Source: Oscillospiraceae bacterium
GTDB taxonomy: Bacteria > Bacillota > Clostridia > Oscillospirales > Oscillospiraceae
DNA length: 64,000 nt
NCBI GenBank assembly: GCA_009777235.1
Contig: WRMH01000015.1
Coordinates: forward strand, 1 to 64,000
Direction of reading: 5' to 3'
In this document: piece after piece, positions 1-8,300 of the stretch
Position numbering within the stretch: position 1 is the first letter of the stretch
Layout: every line of letters starts with the position of its first letter
Made by a program: the position numbers and the translations under genes
Notes under the pieces: generated by a model
Told to the model about the DNA's origin: nothing
The model's input: the letters and a program-made list of their open reading frames with translations, nothing else
Databases searched by the model: none

Positions 1-263
1 ATTAACTCATAGGCATTATCAAGGTTGTTGCTTATACTATAAAATATCTCGCTGTACTCTTTCAGATATTCAGCAGCTTTAATGTTTTCACCATTGAGTT
101 GGATAATAAAATCACAAAGTTGCGTTGCAGTCTCGGCACAATCCGACAAAAGGGAGTTTAAAGTCTGCATATCTTTTTTAAAAAAGATTTTTTGCATTTC
201 CGAATTGGCTTCACTTAATGATTTAACTATATCAAGCATCATTTCTTTGTGGAGTTTCCTCAT
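1..263 (-). CDS. Hypothetical protein, C-terminus outside the window
   Basis: This minus-strand reading frame is open to the window edge and gives 87 residues beginning MRKLHKEMMLDIVKSLSEAN. The ATG at 263 is preceded by AAAGG with 7 bases of spacing, which is better placed than an in-frame ATG five codons upstream (278). The visible part is soluble, mostly helical and rich in Glu, Lys and Asn, with no membrane segment or signal peptide. I do not recognise the family. It reads as an N-terminal helical domain of a longer protein. The alternative forward-strand frame over the same bases has no ribosome binding site and poor composition, so the minus frame is preferred. Confidence 0.6.
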   Translation of the reverse strand, partial: MRKLHKEMMLDIVKSLSEANSEMQKIFFKKDMQTLNSLLSDCAETATQLCDFIIQLNGENIKAAEYLKEYSEIFYSISNNLDNAYEL

Positions 264-299
264 ATACTTACCTTTCATCAAAACATAGCATTTTGTTTT

Positions 300-335
300 G
301 CCCAGTCTCAAAAGGTACACCTTTTGAGACTGGGC
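300..335. repeat. Hairpin F1: perfect inverted repeat with AAAAGGT/ACCTTTT core
   Basis: Two 17-base arms starting GCCCAGTCTCAAAAGGT are separated by only two bases (AC), and the right arm is followed by TGTTTTCG. The inner AAAAGGT/ACCTTTT core is shared with the hairpins at 435-474 and 2167-2198, while the outer arms differ. No forward gene ends just upstream, so a terminator role is uncertain. It lies 37 bp upstream of the minus-strand gene at 1-263 and could act in its leader. Confidence 0.6.
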
Positions 336-434
336 TGTTTTCGTTGAAATAATACGACTTTCGCACAAAAAAATGTAAAATTGGTAAAATTTTTGTTGCA
401 TTTTGCTTAAGTTATGTGATAAAATCACCAAGCT

Positions 435-474
435 CAACATCGTTCCAAAAGGTGTACCTTTTGGAACGGTGTTG
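435..474. repeat. Hairpin F2: same core as F1
   Basis: Arms beginning CAACATCGTTCCAAAAGGT and ending GGAACGGTGTTG pair with one G-T wobble around a GT loop. The pairing can be extended imperfectly to about 421-488 (AAAATCACCAAGC with GCTTATGATTTTGGT). The core matches F1 and F3. No gene is coded in 264-559; this stretch holds F1, F2 and the direct repeat at 506-526. Confidence 0.55.
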
Positions 475-505
475 CTTATGATTTTGGTAAAAATCATTAT
501 AGTTA

Positions 506-526
506 ATATTTTAGCGGATGGCGTAA
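506..526. repeat. 21-bp direct repeat, left copy
   Basis: The 21 bases running ATATTTTAGCGG to ATGGCGTAA are repeated exactly at 2002-2022. The two copies enclose the scar ORF at 560-670 and the DUF4143 ATPase gene, about 1.5 kb apart. A third, partial copy (ATTTTAGCGGATG) lies at 1981-1993. Closely spaced terminal motifs of this sort occur at ends of some insertion sequences such as the IS21 family, but no transposase is present, so that origin is only a guess. Confidence 0.7.
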
Positions 527-559
527 TATACTGCTAATTGAGAGAAAGGTTTCAGTAAA

Positions 560-670
560 ATGGTATATTATAAACGATTTGCCGATAAACTCCTCGCCGA
601 GCAGATGGAAATCAAGGAGGAGGAGGATGGTGGTATTGGCGTGCGTCCTGCAATGTGGTTGAATCTGTAA
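560..670 (+). pseudogene. 36-codon deletion scar joining an ATPase N-terminus to a DUF6273-type C-terminus
   Basis: The ORF has an ATG at 560 and AGAAAGGT about 9 bases upstream. Its first half (YKRFADKLLAEQMEIK) resembles the usual start of AAA+/DUF4143 ATPases, just before the Walker A segment. Its last ten residues (GVRPAMWLNL) match the conserved end of clostridial DUF6273 proteins. The simplest reading is that two different genes were fused by a deletion that removed everything between them. Both family matches are from memory and rest on short segments. A functional small protein is possible but unlikely. Confidence 0.45.
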
Positions 671-695
671 TTAGGAAATCGTTTTGTGACGTTCT

Positions 696-1820
696 CTACA
701 GCAGAAAATCCGTAAAATTATCTCTGCTGACAGCCGTAAACAAACTGCCGGGATAAGCCGTTTGGAACGCTTTTGGCTGTTTTGCTTTCGCAGACGGATT
801 CCATTTAAACTCATATGCCGACAAATGACCATCTATTTCTTCGATATAATCTATTTCTTGCTGAGCCTGTGTGCGCCAAAACCACGCATTGGCATAACTC
901 CCGCTATATTTATTACGTTTAAAGCGTTCGCTCACAAGAAAATTCTCCCATAGTTTACCCACATCATCCCGCAGCTCAATGGGGCGAAAATCCGCGATAA
1001 GCGCGTTGCGGATTCCGTTGTCAGTAAAGTAGATTTTACGGCTTGCTTTTAATTCATTCCGTAAATTTCGCGAATATGAACCAAGTCTGAATATGACAAA
1101 TGTCTGCTCCAAGACAGTAATATACTTATCTACAGTTTTTATGTCGAGTCCGCACAGTTGACCAAGCTCCGTGTATGACACTTGAGAACCGACTTGAAAC
1201 GCCAGCGCGCGAAGCAGGCGTGTAAGATGCTCCGATTTTTTTATCTTCTCAAGCGCGAGAATGTCTTTGTAAAGATAACTATCAGTCAGTTCCTGCAATA
1301 ATCGGCGTTCCTCGCCGGGAGAACTTACTATATCAGGATAGTACCCATACACAAGCCTATGCAAAAGTAAGTTGGTTTCCGTAAGCAATCCGTGATGTGA
1401 GGTCATTTCCGAAAAAGAAAGCGGAAATAGCGTAAATTGCAGTTTGCGCCCGGTCAGCGGCTCGGCCGTCCTGTTTGCCAAATCGAGTGAGGAGCTTCCT
1501 GTCGCGACGACTTTTATATGAGGGATATTATCAATAATGAGCTTTAGCACGATACCAATGTCAGGTATGCGCTGTGCCTCATCAACTACTATAATATTAT
1601 GCTTGCCGATTATGACGCGCAATTGCTCCACGCTCTGTGCCGTCAACAATAAACGAGTGTTGGATTCATCGCCGCTTAGCCACAACACATCGCTATCTTC
1701 CGCAAACAACGAACGCAATAGAGTCGTTTTACCAACCTGACGCGCCCCAAGCAAAATAACGGCTTTCTTGCCGGAGGTTATTTCATTGCGAATACTCTCT
1801 TCAATAGCTCGGGAAATCAT
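696..1820 (-). CDS. AAA+ ATPase with C-terminal DUF4143 domain
   Basis: The protein has 374 residues, normal for the family. A P-loop lies near residues 24-34 (GARQVGKTTLL), a Walker B-like acidic segment follows at VVDEAQRIP near residue 78, and a polar tract with TGSSSLDL near 107 fits sensor 1. The C-terminal half carries DUF4143 marks: DNGIRNALI, WENFLVSERFKR and the FWRT...EIDYIEE segment, which resembles a nuclease-like fold. Such ATPases are common accessory genes of unclear role, sometimes discussed as toxin-antitoxin or defence components. The gene is alone, has its own promoter with a palindrome over the -35 box, and lies between 21-bp direct repeats, which suggests mobility. Confidence 0.85.
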   Translation of the reverse strand: MISRAIEESIRNEITSGKKAVILLGARQVGKTTLLRSLFAEDSDVLWLSGDESNTRLLLTAQSVEQLRVIIGKHNIIVVDEAQRIPDIGIVLKLIIDNIPHIKVVATGSSSLDLANRTAEPLTGRKLQFTLFPLSFSEMTSHHGLLTETNLLLHRLVYGYYPDIVSSPGEERRLLQELTDSYLYKDILALEKIKKSEHLTRLLRALAFQVGSQVSYTELGQLCGLDIKTVDKYITVLEQTFVIFRLGSYSRNLRNELKASRKIYFTDNGIRNALIADFRPIELRDDVGKLWENFLVSERFKRNKYSGSYANAWFWRTQAQQEIDYIEEIDGHLSAYEFKWNPSAKAKQPKAFQTAYPGSLFTAVSRDNFTDFLL

Positions 1821-1883
1821 ATCAAAACATTCCTTTCCGCTTCATATAGGTTTGCATAAATGAAGACTTTTCATCTAAATACG

Positions 1884-1915
1884 ATAATAACACATAAATT
1901 CAAGGATTGCAATCC
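1884..1915 (-). promoter_or_regulatory. Promoter of the DUF4143 ATPase gene with palindromic -35
   Basis: Read on the minus strand, TTGCAA (1907-1912) and TATTAT (1884-1889) are separated by 17 bases, about 65 bases before the start codon. The -35 box is the centre of a perfect 12-base palindrome, GGATTGCAATCC (1904-1915), so a repressor binding there would block transcription directly. Confidence 0.5.
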
Positions 1916-2001
1916 ACAAATTTATGAATATTTAAGGAATAGGCTGCAAATATAAAAGCGGGGGGTATGTTACGGTTAACATTTTAGCGGATGAAACCCT
2001 C

Positions 2002-2022
2002 ATATTTTAGCGGATGGCGTAA
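2002..2022. repeat. 21-bp direct repeat, right copy
   Basis: This is an exact copy of 506-526, preceded 21 bases upstream by a 13-base partial copy at 1981-1993 (ATTTTAGCGGATG). The stretch 1821-2452 contains no gene I can support: it holds the ATPase promoter, these repeats, hairpin F3, and imperfect inverted repeats near 2234-2257 and 2250-2291 (CTTATTATGAC with GTCATCATAAG). Confidence 0.7.
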
Positions 2023-2166
2023 CCACCGCTGAAAGACTGCGTTTTGCAAACGATTATATGACGCTTTAATCACTCTTCCGTTGCGTCTGCTTTCTCTTCC
2101 TGCTTGCTTATCAGCGTTTTTCCACCTCAAAGAACTTGTCAAAACACGCTTTATCGCCCGCATTAG

Positions 2167-2205
2167 CAACACCGTCCAAAAGGTACATCTTTTGGAACTT
2201 TATTT
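2167..2205 (+). terminator. Hairpin F3 with T-run
   Basis: GTCCAAAAGG (2174-2183) pairs with CTTTTGGAAC (2189-2198), and the forward strand then reads TTTATTTTTTT, as in an intrinsic terminator. The core is the same as in F1 and F2, and the flank CAAC(A/T)CCG also matches F2. No forward gene upstream is recognisable, so it may be the tail of a deleted gene. Confidence 0.5.
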
Positions 2206-2397
2206 TTTTGGTGTTTGTTTATGTTTTGCCGCCCCATAAGTTACGGGACAACTTATTATGACGATGTCCGACAAGCTTAAAAGTCATCATAAGAAATATG
2301 TCAAGATAAAAAAAGACGAGGAAAAATAGAAGAGACTATCTTTGCTCGTGCTTTGCCTACGAAGAAATTTAAATGCAGACAAATGGGTTTGCATAGC

Positions 2398-2424
2398 AAA
2401 CGGACACCGAGATGGTGTCCGTTT
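2398..2424. terminator. Hairpin downstream of the Rpn remnant
   Basis: An 11-base perfect stem, AAACGGACACC with GGTGTCCGTTT, has a GAGAT loop. It sits 29 bases beyond the stop of the Rpn-like remnant on the minus strand, so it probably served as its terminator. The T-run is short on both strands. Confidence 0.5.
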
Positions 2425-2452
2425 ATTTGTCCGGCGGGTAAAATGATGTGAA

Positions 2453-2737
2453 TTAAACCGCTTCGACTGCATCGCGAGCCATGCCGGTAAGTTTCATTAT
2501 CGTGTCGGTATCCATGCCCATACTTTTCGCGTTCCGGGCAATCTCAATCGTTTTCCCATCCACCATCGCCGCAACATCCCGGCGACCCTTTTCGCGGCGT
2601 TCAAACATATCGCGGGCTTTCTCGTCGGCGGACAGTTCGCGCAGCTTGACGGCCGCGCGTTTTATCTGTGGATTTCTTTGTGCTACCATGTCCAACTCCT
2701 CCTCCGTTTCGGCGGCGATAAACTTCGCCCAATCATA
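2453..2737 (-). pseudogene. C-terminal remnant of an Rpn-family PD-(D/E)XK nuclease/transposase
   Basis: The readable frame runs from an in-frame stop at 2738-2740 to the stop at 2453 and begins YDWAKFIAAETEEELDMVAQ. That segment and the following NPQIKRAAVKLRELSADEKAR...FERREKGRRD are typical of the C-terminal linker of Rpn (recombination-promoting nuclease) proteins, which are about 280-300 residues long. The catalytic N-terminal domain is missing. A possible shifted fragment (GDKYAVIDIN) lies just upstream at about 2740-2775. A methionine at 2695 would start an 80-residue ORF, but the homology clearly extends before it. The remnant looks decayed rather than functional. Confidence 0.65.
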
Positions 2738-2946
2738 TTAATGTCAATGACGGCGTACTTATCACCGACCATTATATTATGAACAAAAACTCTCCGCAAC
2801 GAAAATTTTTATAAGGCCGTCGCAAGTAAATTCTCAAAATAAGAGCAACAGGGGCGTAGGGAGAGGCATTTAATCTGAAAAATATTGCAGGCGCAATGTT
2901 TTAATGTTACAATGAAAAAAACGTCGCACGAAAGAGGTTGCATCTA

Positions 2947-3486
2947 ATGGTCGATAATCAGATTACGCCCGAACAACTGGATCATGCGCTTGCAAAGCTA
3001 AAGGATACAATCTCAAAGCAATCCCCTAAAAAGCAGGCTATCCTCATAAAATGGATTACAAACTGGAGCCGGTACATCATGCTGGAGGACACCTTTAAGC
3101 CGGATTATGTACCACGGTATAGACGCGGGGATATTGTCTATGTGGACTTTGGATTCAATGTTGGTAACGAATATGGCGGTATCCACTATGCGGCGGTGCT
3201 GGAACACGATAACCACAAAACAAGCGGAAATATCATGGTAATACCGCTTACTTCATTAGAAGCAGGGAAAACATCTGCCGATGTTGCGAGAGCAGATTTA
3301 TACTTGGGTAGTGGTATTATCCCGTGGACACCATTTGATACAGTTGCAAAGCCCTCCCAAATAAGAGCGGTCAGTAAAATGCGGATTATCAAACCACTTA
3401 GGAAAGGCGATAAATGGGCGCGGTTAACACCTGAACACTTGGATGCCATCGACGAGAAAATTAAACAGGCAATCACAAAAAAGTAA
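2947..3486 (+). CDS. MazF/PemK-like toxin-family protein with N-terminal extension
   Basis: The protein has 179 residues from the ATG at 2947, which follows GAAAGAGG with about 9 bases of spacing. A TTG three codons upstream lies too close to that site. The C-terminal ~120 residues match the PemK/MazF endoribonuclease fold: RYRRGDIVYVDFG, then the GGIHYAAVLEHDN segment, VIPLTS, and a late helix (LTPEHLDAIDEKI). The first ~60 residues are a helical extension not found in short MazF toxins, which are about 110 residues. No MazE-type antitoxin precedes it. Longer solitary versions occur in Firmicutes and may be housekeeping or inactive, so I do not assume toxicity. Confidence 0.75.
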   Translation: MVDNQITPEQLDHALAKLKDTISKQSPKKQAILIKWITNWSRYIMLEDTFKPDYVPRYRRGDIVYVDFGFNVGNEYGGIHYAAVLEHDNHKTSGNIMVIPLTSLEAGKTSADVARADLYLGSGIIPWTPFDTVAKPSQIRAVSKMRIIKPLRKGDKWARLTPEHLDAIDEKIKQAITKK

Positions 3487-3590
3487 GTGTTTACATATCC
3501 GACGAGGAGTGTTATAATAGCGGTGTAGTTTGTAAAAGCTAATTCTGCCCCTTGCGGGCCAAACAAAATTGATTCTGCCTTTCGCGGGCC

Positions 3591-3622
3591 GGGAACGCCG
3601 GGTTTATACCCGGCGACTTCCC
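3591..3622 (+). terminator. GC-rich hairpin after the MazF-like gene
   Basis: CGCCGGGT (3596-3603) pairs with ACCCGGCG (3608-3615) around TTAT, extended by GGGAA with TTCCC, then CATTTTAG. Two near-identical 20-base stretches ending in GCGGGCC (3541-3560 and 3571-3590) precede it. The rest of 3487-3778 shows no gene. Confidence 0.4.
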
Positions 3623-3778
3623 ATTTTAGACTGTATTCTTGTCTATTTATCAAAGAACGAGGACACCCGCACAAGCATCCTCACCCACAGTCTCCCCTAT
3701 CGCTGTTTCTCCAATGCCGCTACGCAGCCTATCTGTCAAAAGAGGCTACGGACAATACATTATCAACTTTCGGTCAAT

Positions 3779-5221
3779 TTAAAAAACAGCATCCCACGCC
3801 GCAAGCGCCAAGTCTGTGCAAAGGTCAATCATGCCGCTTTCAAGGCGGGCAATGGACGCGCCCGTTGTTATCACAACAACGCCTCGGTTGGGATTTGTTT
3901 GATAGACATATTGCGCGTATATGCCATACGAGCTGCCCGTATGCCAGTAAAACCCTTCATTGTCAATAAAACCGCCCACCGAATATCTTGTCGCCAGCCC
4001 TTGCATATAATCATAGCCCTCCACATTCGCGTCGTGAAACTCCTGCGTAGACTCGGCGGATAAAATCATAACGTCGTCAAAGCTCCCCTCGCTTCCGAGC
4101 ATAGCTAATATCCTTGCAAAATCGAACGCGCTTATCGTCAAGCTTCCGTGCGCTAAATGCAAATCATTGCCCGGAATGTCGGACTGTTCTATGCCAAGCT
4201 GAGATTGTACGGAGCGGGACGGCGTATGATCGCTGTCGTATATGACCGCAATCTCATGTGCCGCGTCTATATTCGCGGCTACAAACGCCGCGTCTATCCC
4301 GAGCGGCTCAAAAATAATTTCACGAGACAGGGTATCTAAAGTCTTTCCCGTGACCCTCTCGCACATAGAGCCCAATACAGCATATCCGAAATTTGAATAC
4401 TCAAAAAAAGTTCCCGGTTTGTTTCTGCGATATGACGAACCTCTTTCTATCAAATACTTCACAGGCTCCGATGAGTTTCTGTCACGCGACACCTGATATG
4501 CTCCCGAGTCAAATATTGATGAAGTATGCTGCATTAACATTCGCGTTGTGATGGGTGTGTCCGGAAAATGTACATTTCTTACCTCATACCCAAAATAATT
4601 TGAAACGTCGGTATCTAAGTCAATATATCCTTCATCAACAAGGTATAAAGCGCAAATCGCGACTATTACCTTAGATAATGAAGCCACGCGAAACTTCGTG
4701 TCAGTCATCGCTTCACGTTTTGCCTCAATATCCGCATGACCGTACTCGTATGTAAAATACTCGCCCGTATCTCCGTCATAGACAACCAAACTTACCGCCG
4801 CGCTGTTGTACGCGCTCGATATTTGATCAAGTATTTCGGGCATATCGGACATAGCCTCCGATATATCAATCCTTTTCGCGTCAAAAGGCGAGAGCGGGCC
4901 GGTCGGCAGGCTTCGGGCATTTAGGTTGTTTTGATTGTCATCGTTTGCGTTTGGCGTTGGGGCATCGCTGCCCGCCGCGTCATTTTGATCGCCCGATTGA
5001 TCTGTGTTTTGGAGGCCGTCGCCATTATCGTCAAAAGGCGCGGGAGATAAATACGGTATGTCTCCGCTCAAATTTTTGGAAATTATCATAAACCACGGCA
5101 CTGCCGCTAAGATAATAATCGCACAAAGCACCACAATTGCCGCGCCGGCTTTTCCGTTTTTATTTTTAATTAAATCAATTGTCAAACGAATTGCCACGTC
5201 TTTTTTGCCTCTATCTGTCAT
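3779..5221 (-). CDS. Membrane-anchored serine hydrolase, beta-lactamase/penicillin-binding (class C-like) family
   Basis: The product has 480 residues. One membrane segment lies near residues 25-50 (GAAIVVLCAIIILAAVPWF), followed by an Asp/Asn-rich linker and an extracellular beta-lactamase-fold domain. The catalytic motifs are visible: SxxK in ASLSKVI, the Tyr-Ser-Asn motif in FEYSNFGY and HTG in YWHTGSSYG. Members act as D-alanyl-D-alanine peptidases or esterases, and true beta-lactamase activity cannot be inferred. The reading frame extends upstream to 5356, but those 45 codons derive from a duplicated piece of the metallophosphoesterase gene. I chose ATG 5221 because the equivalent ATG overlaps the intact phosphoesterase stop at 11720-11723, showing the ancestral start. 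Confidence 0.85.
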   Translation of the reverse strand: MTDRGKKDVAIRLTIDLIKNKNGKAGAAIVVLCAIIILAAVPWFMIISKNLSGDIPYLSPAPFDDNGDGLQNTDQSGDQNDAAGSDAPTPNANDDNQNNLNARSLPTGPLSPFDAKRIDISEAMSDMPEILDQISSAYNSAAVSLVVYDGDTGEYFTYEYGHADIEAKREAMTDTKFRVASLSKVIVAICALYLVDEGYIDLDTDVSNYFGYEVRNVHFPDTPITTRMLMQHTSSIFDSGAYQVSRDRNSSEPVKYLIERGSSYRRNKPGTFFEYSNFGYAVLGSMCERVTGKTLDTLSREIIFEPLGIDAAFVAANIDAAHEIAVIYDSDHTPSRSVQSQLGIEQSDIPGNDLHLAHGSLTISAFDFARILAMLGSEGSFDDVMILSAESTQEFHDANVEGYDYMQGLATRYSVGGFIDNEGFYWHTGSSYGIYAQYVYQTNPNRGVVVITTGASIARLESGMIDLCTDLALAAWDAVF

Positions 5222-5373
5222 ATGTTTTCTACTTTCTGCGGCGTAAAGTTTATATAGTCTGCAAATTCCGTGCGACTCAAAAAAGGCTTTCATCTTAGAT
5301 GCGGTAGTCCACCAATAATCATGATTTCCTTTCAGCACGACCTTTTTTCCGGGCAAGTTATCTATGAATCTAA
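5181..5373 (-). repeat. Duplicated, internally deleted piece of the metallophosphoesterase/hydrolase junction
   Basis: This 193-base block is nearly identical to 11683-11764 joined to 12121-12234. It contains the start of the serine hydrolase, the last codons of the phosphoesterase, and a phosphoesterase internal segment (GKKVVLKGNHDYWW). The two parts are joined at a shared TGC, consistent with a microhomology deletion of about 360 bases. Together with the intact copy it flanks the segment 5374-11682, which carries the RTX/GLUG and DUF5050 genes. Confidence 0.85.
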
Positions 5374-8300
5374 TGGTTCAAAAATCGCAATGAGAATAAT
5401 ATCCACAGTTGCAATGAAACTGTATTCCATGTCGGTACTAATGATGTTTCCATTTTCATCCTGCCAATGCATGAACAACCAACCGTCACTCAATATGGCT
5501 GTGGCTGTTATCGTTTCGCCAACAAGTATGTCATTTTCAATTTCACTATCTGGTAATATAATTAAAACTGTAATATTAACATCATCGATACCCTCCGACT
5601 CCACGCCGTCTTTGTCAGGCAGCTCCATGCCCCTCAGTACAGGATAGCCCGCCTCGCCCATTTCCCAAACGTCCTCGAAGTCCCATCCGACATATGTGGT
5701 GATGTCTGACATCTGTGCCGTGCTGCGCCCTTCGGCACTCCCGTTCGTGAGCGGTACCAAATCCTTGTTGAAGTAGCTGCTCACTACCGTCCCGCCGGTG
5801 CCGCGGAAGCCCTTGGTGTGCGTAGATGTCGTATAGCAGTTCTCAACCCTGCCGCTTGTTGCCGATGCCCACCCTAAGAAACCGGCTGTGTTGTTGATGC
5901 TGTTGTTGCTGATGCTGCTCCCTAATACATTCCCCGTTGAGTAGCAGTCCTTTACAAGGCTTGTTGATACAATGCCTCCAACAAATCCGCCTACTTCCGA
6001 TGTGCCTTCCACATTCCCCGTGGCGTAGCACTGCTCTATCCTATCGGTAATTGAATACCCGACAAACCCACCGGTACACGAAGTGCCTTTCACTTCGGCG
6101 GTCGCAAATGACCTGAGTATCCTGCCCGTGCTGTTAACGCCGACAAACCCACCGGTATAGTTCTTGCCGCTTACCAAGAGCCCGCCGGTGACTGAGCTGC
6201 CGATGATCCGCCCGCCGCTGTTTCTACCGACAAACCCGCCGATGTAGCAGCTGCTCGTCCCTCCGGCTGTGACCGTTCCTCCCATTACGGATACATCACT
6301 TATCACGCCGCTGTTCTGACCCGCTAAACCGCCAACGTAGCTGCGACCCGTTACTTGGACATTTTCTAAGGTTAGATTCTTTACCAGCCCGTTAGTGTTG
6401 CCAAACATGCCGACGTAATCTTGCTCTGGCAGATTGACCGTAAGGTTGCTGATGGTATGCCCGTTGCCGTCTAAAATTCCGTTGAACGGGCGGCTGTTTG
6501 TCCCTATCGGAGTCCATGCCACACCGCTTAAATCAATGTCTGCCGTTAGCCGGTATTTTCCCATAATGTTGCTCTGGATCGCCGCAAGCCCTTCCGCCGT
6601 GCTGACTTCTATGTATTCCACGCCGTCCTTGTCAGGCAGCTCCATGCCCCTCAGTACAGGGTAGCCTCCCTCGCCCATTTCCCAAACGTCATCGAAGTCC
6701 CATCCGGCATATGTGGTGATGTCTGACATCTGTGCCGTGCTGCGCCCTTCGGCACTCCCGTTCGTGAGCGGTACTAAATCCTTGTTGAAGTAGCTGCTCA
6801 CCACCGTCCCGCCGTTGCTGCGTAAACCGTTGATGTGCGTAGATATCGTGTAGCAGTTCTCAACCCTCTCGGAGTTCGACAATATTCTTCCTACGAAACC
6901 GGCTACGTTGTTGCCGCTCCCTAATACATTCCCCGTTGAGTAGCAGTCCTTCATAAGGCTGGTTGATGTAACGTACCCAACAAATCCGCCTACTTCCGAT
7001 GTGCCTTCCACATTCCCCGTGGCGTAGCACTGCTCTATCCTATCGTTACTTGAATACCCGGCAAAACCGCCAACGTACGAAGTGCCTTTCACTTCGGCGG
7101 TCGCAAATGACCTGAGTATCCTGCCCGCGCTGTTAACGCCGACAAACCCGCCCGTGTAGTTCTTGCCGCTTACCAAGAGCCCGCCGGTGACAGAGCTGCC
7201 GATGATCCGCCCGCCGCTGTTTGTACCGACAAACCCGCCGATGTAGCAACTGCTCGTCCCTCCGGCTGTGACCCTTCCTCCCATTACGGATACATCACTT
7301 ATCGCGCCGCTGTTCTGACCCGCTAAACCGCCGACGTAGCTGCGACCCGTCACTTGGACGTTTTCTAAGGTTAGATTCTTTACCATACCCTGCGTGTACC
7401 CGAACATGCCGACGTAATCTTGGCCGATTACAGTTATGTCCTTCAATGTCAAATTCTTTACAGAACCTCTGTTATATCCGAAGAAGCCGACATAATCTTG
7501 CGTTGGCCGATCAATATTCAAGTTGTGAATGGTAAAACCATTACCGTCAAGCACCCCAGTAAACGGACGGCTGTTTGTCCCGATAGGTATCCAGTTTATC
7601 CCGCTAAGGTCAATGTCCGCAACCAAACGGTATGGCATAAACAAGCCATTACGGATTTCCATAAGTTCCTCAGCAGTTCCAATCTCTATAACCTCAAACA
7701 AGTCGCTCAGAGAGATGGTGCTGCCATCCGAAAAAACAATGCTGTAATGAGTTGTCAAAGCAAAATTCTTAAGAATAATCTTGCCGGAGCCATTGACAAT
7801 GCTGATTATCAAATCGGTATCGGCTGATGTAACCAGAATCTCATTTTGATTTATTCCGTCCAGAAGGAATATTGTGTTGCCGGCGCCTTCGTTATTGCCG
7901 CTTTCGTCAATAATCGTGTTTGTGCCGAAGTCCCTGCCTAAGAAGTATATATTGTCGCCCATACCGCTTCTTATGGTGTTATTCCCACTTTTAACCCAGA
8001 ATATATTGCCTGCATTCGCCCCTACAAGATTATCGTTTCCGGCAGTTCCGAAAACCATGTTCTTATCCGCCATGTCAACGAGCATACCATATCTGACGTT
8101 CTCTTGGGCAAGCGGGTTTCTGAGGCTATCCATGTCGACGTGTTCAAGTAAAGTCAGCGCGTACATATTTGTGATAAAGCTAATAATCAGCTTTTCGTCT
8201 TGCGCTTGATTTTTCGATATCTCCCAAATAATCTGATCCGCGACATCGGTCATATCAAAAAGCAAACCGTCATTCGTTTCGATTGGGTTCATTTGAGCGT

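Noticed and set aside
82-288. Forward 68-codon frame over the first gene
   Set aside because: It is the complement of the minus-strand coding frame, has no ribosome site and a Ser/Leu-rich shadow composition.
506-2022. Complete insertion sequence
   Set aside because: No transposase ORF or remnant is present between or next to the repeats.
1984-2172. Minus-strand 62-codon frame
   Set aside because: It runs across the direct-repeat sequences, has no ribosome binding site and no family resemblance.
3186-3674. Minus-strand frame opposite the MazF-like gene
   Set aside because: It lies antisense to a better supported gene and crosses a terminator-like hairpin.
5222-5356. N-terminal extension of the serine hydrolase frame
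   Set aside because: These codons are a duplicated piece of the metallophosphoesterase gene fused in frame by chance; the membrane anchor and the ancestral start lie downstream of it.
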